NCBI RefSeq assembly: GCF_910592395.1
Contig: NC_088316.1
Coordinates: 6,078,001-6,142,000, forward strand
DNA from: Lineus longissimus
Taxonomy: Eukaryota; Nemertea; Pilidiophora; Heteronemertea; Lineidae
Reading direction: 5' to 3'
Length of the DNA: 64,000 bases
Shown: piece after piece, positions 43,155-55,189 of the stretch
Layout of the letters: every line of letters starts with the position of its first letter
Numbering within the stretch: the stretch's first letter is position 1
Made by a program: the position numbers and the translations under genes
The notes under the pieces: model-generated
Database searches by the model: none
What the model was told of the DNA's origin: nothing
Seen by the model: only the letters and a program-made list of their open reading frames with translations

Positions 43155-45903
43155 CAGAAGTATTAGGGTAGCAGGAAGGGTTGGGCGTTTGTGGTTTCTG
43201 AGTCTGAGGGGGTTGGTGTCTGTTGACTGTGCTTTAAGAGAGACTAGGCATGGCGCCAGTCTCTCTTAAAGCACAGTCAACAGGCATTTGGTCTCAGTAT
43301 TTGGGTTTTGATTGCCATGACTGTACCCCTGTAAAAGTCAGAGGAGGAGAAGTTTGGAATGATGAAAGCATTGAAGAAGAAGAAATGTTATTATATATTG
43401 AGGAAAGCAAAATTTATTATGAGACTAGAAGGCAGTGTCCTGACTTGATTATTTTGAAAATGGCGGTCTGAACACATTAAAAGGTGGAACATGGCATTTT
43501 ATCGACTTTGAAGTGTTCCGCAGTTAAAGGGAGACTATAGGCAGCAGCTAGGTAGGCAAGATAAAGTCATACAAATTTGCCAATAGGGGTCAGTCATATC
43601 TCTAGGCATGGCGCCAGTCTCTCTTAAAGCACAGTCAACAGGCATTTGGTCTTAGTATTTGGGTACAGAATCGAGGCAGCTCAGAGAGCAATGATTGAAC
43701 GATGCTGTGGACAAGTCCAAGGATACTGCATCAGTCACGACCAACTTCTCATCAGAAAGCGTCACCACCAGCATATTCAATGTTCAGTTCCAACCTGTAC
43801 CAGTCCAATGCACGCCTGTCATGGTCAGCAGTGGTCAGCTTAGCGCGATATGGAACATTCTTCCGAAACTCAAGCGAGGGAAGTCTGCTCATTAGCCTAT
43901 CTCGCGCACTGCTCCTTCTTGTCAAACATTGTAGTGAAATCGTGGTACAGTGGGGCGTCCTCGAGGATTGCAGCTGGTCGGACAGACGTGAGGTGGAATG
44001 TGGGCGGCTGCACTTCTTCGTTGATGTGCGATGGCAGATAGCACAGTTGTTGCGTTGCATGACAGCTGAAAGTGAATGTGATATCATAGAACTGAGGCGT
44101 TTGCAATGAGACTATAGGTGAAGTAGAAGCAAGGAGTGAAATGGGCCATCTTCCAGTGACTAATATACAGAGTAAGGGCACTGGGTGTTGTTAGATTCAG
44201 CATTGAATGTATTCCTCGTACAAGCGTGAATAGTGTGGACATACAGTGAGAGGTGAGAGACCCCCTATTGACTACTTCTTGTAACTTTATCTTGGATATT
44301 ATATTAGTATTGAACTTCTAGCCATGGATTATGAAGAAATTGAAGTTGTAGGCATGGAATATGAAAAATTATTCAACGTTGAAAGACATTATTCCATGAG
44401 GCTTTGCCGTGATCGCAAAGGACGCGACGCGATTGGTTCACATGCTAATGAGGTATGATAATGATAATTACCTCTATAATGCTACTTGGATAGCGACTGT
44501 GTCGTTGATTGCAACAGTGGTCTATGTCAATGTGTGCCTGTAATGTCAATGAAGTATGATGAGGTGATGACGATAGTGCAATTGACTAGGTGGCGCATTT
44601 TAGAATCAGCAGTGAGCACTGTGTGTAACATGGTGGAGGCAGCGGAGATAATAACTGTGTCGAAAGTATTGTTATAGGGCCTTCCCTAGGCCCATGGGGT
44701 TAAAATTTACAATCCACGATTGAAAAGATGTAGTTTGATCGCATTCAACTATAAATCCATTGAACAGTTGTGTTCCTTGGCTTTAGTCAACCGATGACCT
44801 TTTGTTGGGCCATGATCGGGGATTGTAAACTGTAAATGTATTATGGACTGGGAGACGGGGGAAACACAAGTGAAATAGACCAAAACAAGTGATTTTGGGG
44901 CTTTGGTTTAGACGCATGCCCCACATGCGCCATGCGGGATTATGCGGGATTATACGGTTCATGTGAACTTGTTGACATCTACATGATCTAGTGCCGTTAT
45001 TGGTCATGGTACATGGTAGGCCTAATCATCATGGCAATATGTTTCAGGAAAAGCTCGGAGTAAAATGAACTGCCGATGAATAATGATGTTGTTCATGTTT
45101 ACCATGTTTACTATACATAGCCATAGGGTATGCACTGGCCAGTGCACTTTCTGCACGTCGTCATGGTCATGTTACATGTACGTGATACCTTGCATATTTT
45201 GTTTTTTGAATGCGCATGCTTTTTTGGCAAAATCACTTGTACCAACACTAATGAATAATGTCTTCTTATCCCTATGACTCCATACACAGTGAGGGCATTG
45301 TCCCATTCTCATCAAATGGTAACTTATTGTACCGTATTAGGGTGGAAGTTGGGGAGCAGATACCTACCGCTGCACGCCTGTCATAATCAGCAGTGATGAG
45401 CATAGCGCGATATGGAACATTCTTCAGAAACTCAAGCGAGGGAAGTCTGCTCATTAGCATATCTCGCGCACTGCTCCTTATTGTCAAACATCGTAGTGAA
45501 ATCGTAATGGAAAACGTCTGGCTTTGCGCCAGACGTTGAGACTAATAAGTGAAGAACTAGTAGGTAAAGAACTTCTACTTGCGCGAGACTGCTCTGATAA
45601 AATTATCATTGCAGAGACTACGGTGACGTACACATATATTTTTTACAATCAAAAATGCCCTCAAAAGACGACATGGAATGATTATTTTATTGATATTTCC
45701 TACTATATACCTTCCAATTATCACTTTATACAAATAGATCGGCGTTAGGTCGCATGCTTTTCTTTCCTGGTGACACTATAAAGCAAAATAGTTGCAACCC
45801 CGTAAATGCGCTATAAGTCCAATAATAAGTGACGGTGACCCGTTATAAATGTTTTGCCAGCTTCGCTTTTTTGCCGCTACGCGGCGCGTTGGGCCCTTGC
45901 GTC
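43155..45903 (+). mobile_element. 2,749-bp insertion in the right arm (copy A of the modular repeat family)
   Basis: The left arm provides the empty site: GTCAATACC joins GAGCGCTCTGG there, while in the right arm these are separated by this segment. It starts CAGAAGTATTAGGGTAGCAG and ends GGGCCCTTGCGTC, with no target duplication and no terminal inverted repeats. A GCCGC-TAC-GCGGC hairpin lies about 25 bp before the 3' end. It contains the 25-bp hairpin, a repeated CTTAAAGCACAGTCAACAGG word 357 bp apart, and a 0.91-kb 3' module (44991-45903). ORFs such as 43702-44109 have no known domain and are read on both strands. Probably a non-autonomous element; class unknown. Confidence 0.8.
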
Positions 45904-48067
45904 GAGCGCTCTGGTATTCCTGGTTTTTCACTTGGCTCGTGGTTATCCATCTTTGTGAAAAACACGTGATTGGACACCGGAAACCGACGCCCCAAATCTA
46001 GTTCATGACGAGTGAAATGCCGTCAAGTACCAGTCTCGGTAATGAGTGAATGGACGAGACTGGTGAAAGACTCTACTTCCTGCTCAGCTGCAGAAGTGTC
46101 GAAACTGAAACTGCCTGCGCGCAGAAATTTAATTAAGCAGGCAAAAAGGATGACACATGTATTGATCTCAGCTTCATGTGGCCGGCGAAGTTCGGTAACT
46201 CGACGAACCTGCGACGATGGGGGAGTATTTTCTCATAAAATTTACCACCAGGATGCCATTGAAATGATCATTGGGAAGTTTTCAAGGTCACTCACATTAA
46301 TTCGTCACGACCACATCTGGTGCACATGTTCATTTTCGGTGACGTATTACATGACGGTTTATCTGGTTTGATGAGTGTAAACAACGAGATCAGAATCTGT
46401 AAAGTCGTGGAACCGGAACAGACAAGGGAGGTAGAGGAGAGTGGGGCTGAACCTAGTTCGGAGGCAAACAGTGAGGATGTTAGCAGGCGAGATGTCAGCG
46501 ATGTTGGCAATTGCCAACCAATGGCCACCAAACTCCTTGTATTGTACATTCATATCTTTATTGTACAAACGCAATTTATTGATTCTTTTAATAAATCATG
46601 ATGGTATAATCAAACTTTCTATTTCTTCAACTGTGTATTTTGGGCAGACTTTAATGGTATTTTGGGCCTTCCTATATGTGGGGTTAGCTGATCCCAGGCT
46701 TTAACTTGAAAATTACCCTATCTTCATCAAGTTTATGCGTGAATCAAAGAATGGACATGTTCATTCTTTGTGAAGTGAACTGGACCAGAGGCAGGACGCA
46801 TTTTGACTGTCAAGAGAAGATTTCCTCCAACAGCTGTGCGTATTTTGTCTTGTGGGAGTTTCCTCGAATGACTGCAGCACATACAGCCATTTGCCGTAAT
46901 AAACCGATAGTACTTCCATGGAAATGAGGGGATAAACAGGATCAATACAAAACACCTAGTCGCAAGTGATTTATTTGAATCTTTCAGGGTCAGGATGGAC
47001 GACTACAAAGAAAGTTTGTCCGTTGTTCAAAAACAGCAACATGGCAAGCATTTCGTCCTCTGAAGTGTCCATTACCGCACCCGTGAAATGCCAAGTGACA
47101 AATGAACGAGTAAAACGTGAACTTTGTGTAACGTTGGGAAAATGAGCAATGAAAAGTGAGGAGTGAATGATTAGGCGTGCGGCGTCAGGGGTGAAGAGTG
47201 AAAAGTGAATCGTTCAATCCTATGTAACGTCTACCGGATAATGCATACTCAACAGTATAATGTAGGTCAGTAGCCCACGTACACTGTAAACATTATTGAT
47301 TGCCTCCTTGGATTGGCCGACTATTGAAATCACATTATATTCATAAATTGCGCAGTAGTGACTCATCGTTGCAACATTCTGTTTTATGGATTTTTATTCC
47401 GCTAGATTCCGGCCGCGTCCCGGCCGTGGGTGGTACAAAATTGAGTCCCACGGCAGTTTGTTTCATTACACGTTCTATAAGGACGTGGTGTATATAAACA
47501 TTTGCTTGCATGACAGCACATAGATTGGATAAACTGAAATTAAACACAAGTTCTGTTCAAATATATACGAATGGATAGGACAGTAGAGGCTGCAGCAGAA
47601 AGACATCGATGATGACAGTCAACAACTCGGGTCAGTGGAAGTCGGGAATAGTTCCAGATTCGGATACCACACAAAAAAGGAAGAAATGGGATTCTTGAAA
47701 GCAGAGGTCAGTAAAAACTTTGGAGAAATTCGTACCAAAAGAACTTTTCAATGGGCCGGGCCATAAAATCATCCGAGCACTTGAAAAATACCCGACAGTA
47801 TATCATAGGCCCCTGAATGCTAATTAGCGGGATTATCGGGCTAAACAATGGGATTAGCTAGGAAAAAATATATAGGGAGTTAAAAAACAAAGGTAGGCAA
47901 GCGAGGACCAGATTTGAAGCGAGAGACACCTCCACTTCGGACCTCTCGTACGACCAGAAAACGCCGAGAAACAGAATATTTTTTGCCCACCACGCCATCT
48001 ATAACACTCCCATGCCTTCTGTCAGCCATCAATCGCATAAAACAACATTGTCGGCATCGTTTGCTAA

Positions 48068-48356
48068 TATGCAAGTTGCAAGTTGCAAGTAGGAAATGCA
48101 AGTTGCAAGTAGGAAATGCAAGTTGCAAGTTGAAAATGCAAGTTGCAAGTTCGAAATGCAAGTTGCAAGTTCGAAATGCAAGTTGCAAGTAGGAAATGCA
48201 AGTTGCAAGTTGGAAATGCAAGTTGCAAGTAGGAAATGCAAGTTGCAAGTTGAAAATGCAAGTTGCAAGTTCGAAATGCAAGTTGCAAGTTCGAAATGCA
48301 AGTTGCAAGTAGGAAATGCAAGTTGCAAGTTGGAAATGCAAGTTGCAAGTTGCGCA
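48068..48356 (+). repeat. 20-bp tandem array in the right arm
   Basis: About 14 units of TGCAAGTTGCAAGTNNGAAA, mirror of the array at 24832-25225 but about five units shorter. Confidence 0.9.
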
Positions 48357-48934
48357 AGTTACAAATATATTTTCATCAAAATTACAAAGATCCCTTCACA
48401 AAGTTCAACCAGCTAAAGCCCACAACAAATAAAGGTTTGTTTTTTTATGTAAACAGTTTCTCAACCAAGTGATGAAGAACCTTGTCAATGAACAACATTC
48501 TAATTGTTTATATAGAAATCAAAAGACTTCCTGTTACTTTAAATCGAGGAACCAGTTTCTTCACTGGAATCATATTGAAGATCCAAGGAATTTACTCTAA
48601 AGGGAAACTGAAAAATGATTATTTGCATGATTTTGTTCAGTCTGTGTTCAGTAGACTCAATAATTCAGTCTGGGGTCACCGCAAAACCCACTCTATCCCC
48701 TGTTTGTGTGAGTAGGTGCGAGGATAGACGACTGGATTAACGGGTAGTGTTCAGATGCTGAAAGTTGCCAGCTGCCTTGATTAGGAGGGTGAACTGCATG
48801 CCAGAGTCACAGAATAAGGCGTCAATGGCCATCTTATAATCCAGATATGCATCATACGCCAATCTTGTTGATAATATGGTGTACATACTATACGATAGAT
48901 TGATTTGACCAAGCCTGCTAGACTACTAATCTTT

Positions 48935-50307
48935 GATGTTGATGTGGCAAGTTGGTGTCCACTGCGCCTGCATAACCGAAACTGAATGAAGAGATCATTC
49001 GGGGACTGTCTGACAGCTGTGATTGTTGACCCGACGTCATGACATCATGATGACGTCATGGCATCCTTGTGACGTCATCAGTGACATCGTAGTCTGAGCC
49101 TGCATGCTCTGTTGCTCATGGCAACAAGAGAGGACCAAAATGAAGGATTTTGGCTACTGGGCACCGTGCACTGATGGTATGAAGCAACCATGTGTGCCTG
49201 ATAGGTCATGAAGGTGCAGGAAATGCGGTTTCGTCAAGAGAGACTCATCAGATGCGTGTGGCGACAAAGAAATACGGTTGGATATACAGAGGTATCCTGA
49301 TAGCGGGACCGCAAGGGGTCAATTTCCCCTTGATTGACCTACAGTAGATCTTGGTCAGTCCATTCAGGCAGTATGGCCTGCTGAAGGGCTGTCTGAGCCA
49401 AACAGTTGGCAAAAAGTGGGTCTAGATGGTCAAAAGTTTAACCTGTGTGCCTAAAGAAGACACGTGAAACCGGAGAGGTTGAAACAGTTGGACAGTAAAT
49501 GAAATAAGTATACGGAGGGAAATAGTATTTAAATGACGTGGCAATGTACGTATACTTACCTTGGGAACATGAAATCCACAGGGGCTGGGTGCACTGATGA
49601 AAGCTTCATGGAGCTGAAGCCCATTAATAATGCACTCTGAAGTGAGTGCGGGGCCTTAGGCCCAAATGGTTGCGACAAAAATCGACCACTTACGAAGATA
49701 GGAGAGTGTGAGACTTCCTCATCACAGGCACTACAGATGTGCAGTGCCAAAGCCAGAGCACCCTGGGGTGTTCCCAGACAGTGGACACCAAGGAAATAAT
49801 AACAAATGATGTTGACGTGGCAATTTGGTGTCCACTGCGCCTGCATGACCGCAACTGAATGAAGAGATCATTCAGGGACTGTCTTACAGCTGTGATTGTC
49901 GACCCGACGTCATGACACCATGATGACGTCATGGCATCCTTGTGACGTCATCAGTGACATCGTAGCCTGCGTCTGCATGCTCTGTTGCTCATGGCAACAA
50001 GAGAGGACCAAAATGAAGGATTTTGGCTAGTGGGCACCGTGCACTGATGGTATGAAGCAACCATGTGTGCCTGATAGGTCATGAAGGTGCAGGAAAAGCG
50101 GTTTCGTCAAGAGAGACTCATCAGATGCGTGTGGCGACAAAGAAATACGGTTGGATATACAGAGGTATCCTGATAGCAGGACCGCAAGGAGTCAATTTCT
50201 CCCCTTGATTGACCTACAGTAGATCTTGGTCAGTCCATCCAGGCAGTATGGACTGCTGAAGGGCGGTCTGAGCCAAGCAGTTGGCAAAAAGTGGGTCTAG
50301 ATGGTTT
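48935..50307 (+). repeat. Two 0.5-kb direct repeats containing paired CRE palindromes
   Basis: Segments 48935-49432 and 49806-50307 are about 95% alike by eye, period about 872 bp. Each holds two perfect TGACGTCA sites (49051-49058 and 49070-49077; 49924-49931 and 49943-49950), the ATF/CREB consensus, within a run of related GACGTCAT words. The 373 bp between the repeats shows no gene. The first repeat begins 9 bp outside the arm boundary. Confidence 0.8.
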
Positions 50308-50463
50308 AAGGAATTAATGCCGAGCTGGCGGTCATTGGTTGTATAATCAAGACCGCTCGGGTAGACCGAAAATGCAGTCCAAAACCCGAGGCGCTTCGCC
50401 GAGGGTTTTGGACGTAATTTACAACCAATGACCAACAGCGAGGTATTAATTTCTATTCTAAAA
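50308..50463 (+). mobile_element. Second, internally deleted copy of the palindromic MITE
   Basis: GAATTAATGCCGAGCTGGCGG ... GGTATTAATTTC matches 32482-32647 in reverse complement, but about 28 bp of one arm are missing (GGACGTAATTT runs into ACAACCAATGACC). It is inserted at the end of the second 0.5-kb repeat. Confidence 0.75.
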
Positions 50464-50744
50464 GGTTTCAAAATTAAACAAATTAAATACGATTTGAAAG
50501 GTATATATGTTCCGTTTTCGTCAAAGAATGATCCAGCCTGGTGTCCGGAACTCCGCCATATTGTTGCTTGTGAAGATGACGTCACGCAGCAAGAGAATTC
50601 CCAGTCAAGCTCGATTTCTACCATTTCCTCGTCTTTGACCTCTTCTGAATCCTGACTGACGACCTCGAAAGAGTCCTCGGGTATCCTCCCTACTTCACAA
50701 ATCCCAATATCGGGGAATACTTCAAAATCTCGTGTTCTTGACAT
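50464..50744 (-). CDS. Hypothetical acidic ORF
   Basis: From an ATG at 50744 the frame reads MSRTRDFEVFPDIG, then a Glu/Asp/Val-rich stretch, before it runs into DNA shared with 32363-32481 and the MITE. The first 60 codons look coding by composition and could be a first exon, but I recognise no family and see no clear donor. Confidence 0.2.
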
Positions 50745-50992
50745 TGTTTTGTGGGGCTGAGTCGTTGCTTCTTGGTGAAAATAATTCGTCTGCTAAAGTT
50801 CAGAATTTTATACCTACCCAGGCGGTCATTGGTTACGATACCAAGACCGCTCCGATCAAAACGAGGCGTAATGTATTTTGTATTAGAAACAATGATATAC
50901 TGTGACTAAGGCCTTTTAGAATTAGACGCATGCCCCACATGCGCCATGCGGGATTATACGGTTCATGTGAACTTGTTGACATCTACATGATC

Positions 50993-53900
50993 CAGAAGTA
51001 TTAAGGTAGCAGGAAGGGTTGGGCGTTTGTGGTTTCTGAGTCTGAGGGGGTTGGTGTCTGTTGACTGTGCTTTAAGAGAGACTAGGCATGGCGCCAGTCT
51101 CTCTTAAAGCACAGTCAACAGGCATTTGGTCTCAGTATTTGGGTTTTGATTGCCATGACTGTACCCCTGTAAAAGTCAGAGGAGGAGAAGTTTGGAATGA
51201 TGAAAGCATTGAAGAAGAAGAAATGTTATTATTGAGGAAAGCAAAATTTATTATGAGACTAGAAGGCAGTGTCCTGACTTGATTATTTTGAAAATGGCGG
51301 TCTGAACACATTAAAAGGTGGAACATGGCATTTTATCGACTTTGAAGTGTTCCGCAGTTAAAGGGACACTATAGGCAGCAGCTAGGTAGGCAAGATAAAG
51401 TCATACAAATTTGCCAATAGGGGTCAGTCATATCTCTAGGCATGGCGCCAGTCTCTCTTAAAGCACAGTCAACAGGCAATTGGTCTTAGTATTTGGGTAA
51501 GTACAGAATCAAGGCAGCTCAGACAGCAATGATTGAACGATGCTGTGGACAAGTCCAACAATACTGCATCAGTCACGACCAACTTCTCATCAGAAAGCGT
51601 CACCACCAGCATATTCAATGTTCAGTTCCAACCTTTACCAGTCCAATGCACGCCTGTCATGGTCAGCAGTGGTCAGCTTAGCGCGATATGGAACATTCTT
51701 CCGAAACTCAAGCGAGGGAAGTCTGCTCATTAGCCTATCTCGCGCACTGCTCCTTCTTGTCAAACATCGTAGTGAAATCGTGGTACAGTGGGGCGTCCTC
51801 GAGGATTGCAGCTGGTCGGACAGATGTGAGGTGGAATGTGGGCGGCTGCACTTCTTCGTTGATGTGCGATGGCAGATAGCACAGTTGTTGCGTTGCATGA
51901 CAGCTGAAAGTGAATGTGATATCATAGAACTGAGGCGTATGCAATGAGACTATAGGTGAAGTAGAAGCAAGGAGTGAAATGGGCCATCTTCCAGTGACTA
52001 TAATATACAGAGTAAGGGCACTGGGTGTTGTTAGATTCAGCATTGAATGTATTCCTCGTACAAGCGTGAATAGTGTGGACATACAGTGAGAGGTGAGAGA
52101 CCCCTATTGACTACTTCTTGTAACTTTATCTTGGATATTATATTAGTATTGAACTTCTAGCCATGGAATATGAAGAAATTGAAGTTGTAGGCATGGAATA
52201 TGAAAAATTATTCAACGGTGAAAGACATGATTCCATAAGGCTTTGCCGTGATCGCAAAGGACGCGACGCGATTGGTTCACATGCTAATGAGGTATGATAA
52301 TGATAATTACCTCTATAATGCTACTTGGATAGCGACTGTGTCGTTCATTGCAACAGTGGTCTATGTCAATGTGTGCCTGCAATGTCAATGAAGTATGATG
52401 AGGTGATGACGATAGTGCAATTATTAAATATTGGCAAGAGATCATACTACAACATAGGTCTTGTTTTTGACAGATGACTGTGCGACATTCCCATTGGGTC
52501 TTGTGAGAGTCAGCGCTGCATGTATTCCTTGTACAAGCTTGAATAGTTGTGACGGACTTTGAGGGGTGAGAGACCCCTATCGGCTACTTCGTCTAACTTT
52601 ATCTTGCCTACCTAGCTGCTAGCAATAGTGCCCCTTTATCAAGAGTGAAACCCACTGTGCGGGGCTTAGAAATTACCTTTATAATCCTAGTTGGATAACC
52701 ACTGTGTAGATGATTTGAAGAGTGCTCTGTGGATGTGTGCCTGTAATGTCAATGAAAGTATCATGAGGTGATGACGATAGTGGAATGACGAAATATTGGA
52801 AAGAGATCTATTCCTAGAAGAACATATGTCCTGTTTTGACTAGGTGGTGCATTTTTTAAAATCAGCAGTGAGCACTGCGTGTAACATGGTGGAGGCAGCG
52901 GAGATAATAACTGTGTGGAAAGTATTGTTATAGGGCCTTCCCTAGGCCCATGGGGTTAAATTTACAATCCACGATTGAAAAGACGTAGTTTGATCGCATT
53001 CAACTATAAATCCATTGAACAGTTGTGTTCCTTTAGTCAACCGATGACCTTTTGTTGGGCCATGATCGGGGATTGTAAACTGTAAATGTATTATGGACTG
53101 GGAGAGGGGGGAAACACAAGTGAAATAGACCAAAACAGGTGATTTTGGGGCTTTGGTTTCGACGCTTGCCCCACATGCGCCATGCGGGATTATACGGTTC
53201 ATGTGAACTTGTTGACATCTACATGATCGAGTGCTGTTATTGGTCATGTCATGGTACATGGTAGGCCTAATCATCATGGCTATTATGTTTCAGGAAAAGC
53301 TCGGAGTAAAATGAACTGCCGATGAATAATGATGTTGTTCATGTTTACCATGTTTACTAGTACATAGCCATAGGGTATGCACTGGCCAGTGCACTTTCTG
53401 CACGTCGTCATGGTCATGTACGTGATACCTTGCATATTTTGTTTTTTGAATGCACATGCTTTTTGGGCAAAATCACTTGTACCAACACTAATGAATAATG
53501 TCTTCTTATCCCTATGACTCCATACACAGTGAGGGCATTGTCCCATTCCCATCAAATGGTAACTTATTGTACCGTATTAGGGTGGAAGTTGGGGAGCAAA
53601 TACCTACCGTTGCACGCCTGTCATAATCAGCAGTGATGAGCTTAGCGCGATATGGAACATTCTTCAGAAACTCAAGCGAGGGAAGTCTGCTCATTAGCAT
53701 ATCTCGCGCACTGCTCCTTCTTGTCAAACATCGTAGTGAAATCGTAATGGAAAACATCTGGCTTTGCGCCAGACGTTGAGACTAATAAGTGAAGAACTAA
53801 CAGGTAAAGAACTTCTACTTGCGCGAGACTGCTCTGATAAAATTATCATTGCAGAGACTACGGTGACGTACACATATATTTTTTACAATCAAAAATGCCC

Positions 53901-54143
53901 TCAAAAGACGACATGGAATGATTATTTTATTGATATTTCCTACTATATACCTTCAAATTATCACTTTATACAAATAGATCGGCGTTAGGTCGCATGCTTT
54001 TCTTTCCTGGTGACACTATAAAGCAAAATAGTTGCAACCCCGTAAATGCGCTATAAGTCCAATAATAAGTGACGGTGACCCGTTATAAATGTTTCGCCAG
54101 CTTCGCTTTTTTGCCGCTACGCGGCGCGTTGGGCCCTTGCGTC
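50993..54143 (+). repeat. Copy B of the modular repeat family
   Basis: Begins CAGAAGTATTAAGG and ends CCTTGCGTC like copy A, but also keeps the divergent internal duplication (52400-52830) shared with copy C. The module GCATGCCCCACATGCGCCAT appears inside it (53165) and also just before its start (50933), so copies have exchanged modules. Confidence 0.75.
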
Positions 54144-55052
54144 TAGTGCTGTTATTGGTCATGGTACATGGTAGGCCTAATCATCATGGCTATATGTTTC
54201 AGGAACAGCTCGGAGTAAAATGAACTGCCGATGAATAATGATGTTGTTCATGTTTACCATGTTTACTAGTACATAGCCATAGGGTATGCACTGGCCAGTG
54301 CACTTTCTGCACGTCGTCATGGTCATGTACGTGATACCTTGCATATTTTGTTTTTTGAATGCGCATGCTTTTTGGGCAAAATCACTTGTACCAACACTAA
54401 TGAATAATGTCTTCTTATCCCTATGACTCCATACACAGTGAGGGCATTGTCCCATTCCCATCAAATGGTAACTTATTGTACCGTATTAGGGTGGAAGTTC
54501 GGGAGCAGATACCTACCGTTGCACGCCTGTCATAATCAGCAGTGATGAGCTTAGCGCGATATGGAACATTCTTCAGAAACTCAAGCGAGGGAAGTCTGCT
54601 CATTAGCATATCTCGCGCACTGCTCCTTCTTGTCAAACATCGTAGTGAAATCGTAATGGAAAACGTCTGGCTTTGCGCCAGACGTTGAGACTAATAAGTG
54701 AAGAACTAATAGGTAAAGAACTTCTAGTTGCGCGAGACTGCTCTGATAAAATTATCATTGCAGAGACTACGGTGACGTACACACATATTTTTTACAATCA
54801 AAAATGCCCTCAAAAGACGACATGGAATGATTATTTTATTGATATTTCCTACTATATACCTTCCAATTATCACTTTATACAAATAGATCGGCGTTAGGTC
54901 GCATGCTTTTCTTTCCTGGTGACACTATAAAGCAAAATAGTTGCAACCCCGTAAATGCGCTATAAGTCCAATAATAAGTGACGGTGACCCGTTATAAATG
55001 TTTCGCCAGCTTCGCTTTTTTGCCGCTACGCGGCGCGTTGGGCCCTTGCGTC
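54144..55052 (+). repeat. Tandem duplication of the 0.91-kb 3' module of copy B
   Basis: 54144-55052 repeats 53230-54143 almost exactly, starting TGTTATTGGTCATGGTACAT and ending GGGCCCTTGCGTC. Copy A has this module once. Confidence 0.85.
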
Positions 55053-55189
55053 GAGTGTTTCAGGTAGTGCCATTAACCTTCCTTTAGTTAACAGAGTTCC
55101 TTCAAATCAGAAGGAGGTTCGGGGTTCCTTCAAGCTTCCTTTACGAGTTTTTTCTGCCTTCGGACGTCGAGCAGAGTGGACGTGCCATC

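Larger units (their letters stand above)
38205..48926 (-). repeat. Right arm of giant inverted duplication (10.7 kb including a 2.75-kb insertion)
   Basis: Mirror of 24271-32355. The inner boundary pairs 32355 with about 38207 (AGTGCTCGCTGTCCCC), and the outer boundary pairs 24271 with 48926 (CCTGCTAGACT). Differences from the left arm are rare substitutions, homopolymer lengths (poly-G at 38680 and 40016), a shorter 20-bp array and the insertion at 43155-45903. The unassigned ORF pairs are 46320-46601 and 39234-39545 (plus strand). Confidence 0.9.

Noticed and set aside
43702-44109. 135-codon ORF, repeated in other copies, as a protein of the modular repeat
   Set aside because: The opposite strand is equally open, copies break it, and no domain is recognisable.
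43155-45903. Helitron for the 2.75-kb insertion because it has no TSD and a 3' hairpin
   Set aside because: The ends are CAGAAG and GCGTC, not TC and CTRR, and the site is not A/T.
24271-48926. The whole inverted duplication as one giant TIR transposon
   Set aside because: The arms hold a host-like gene and old relics, there is no target duplication at the outer ends and no transposase in the spacer.
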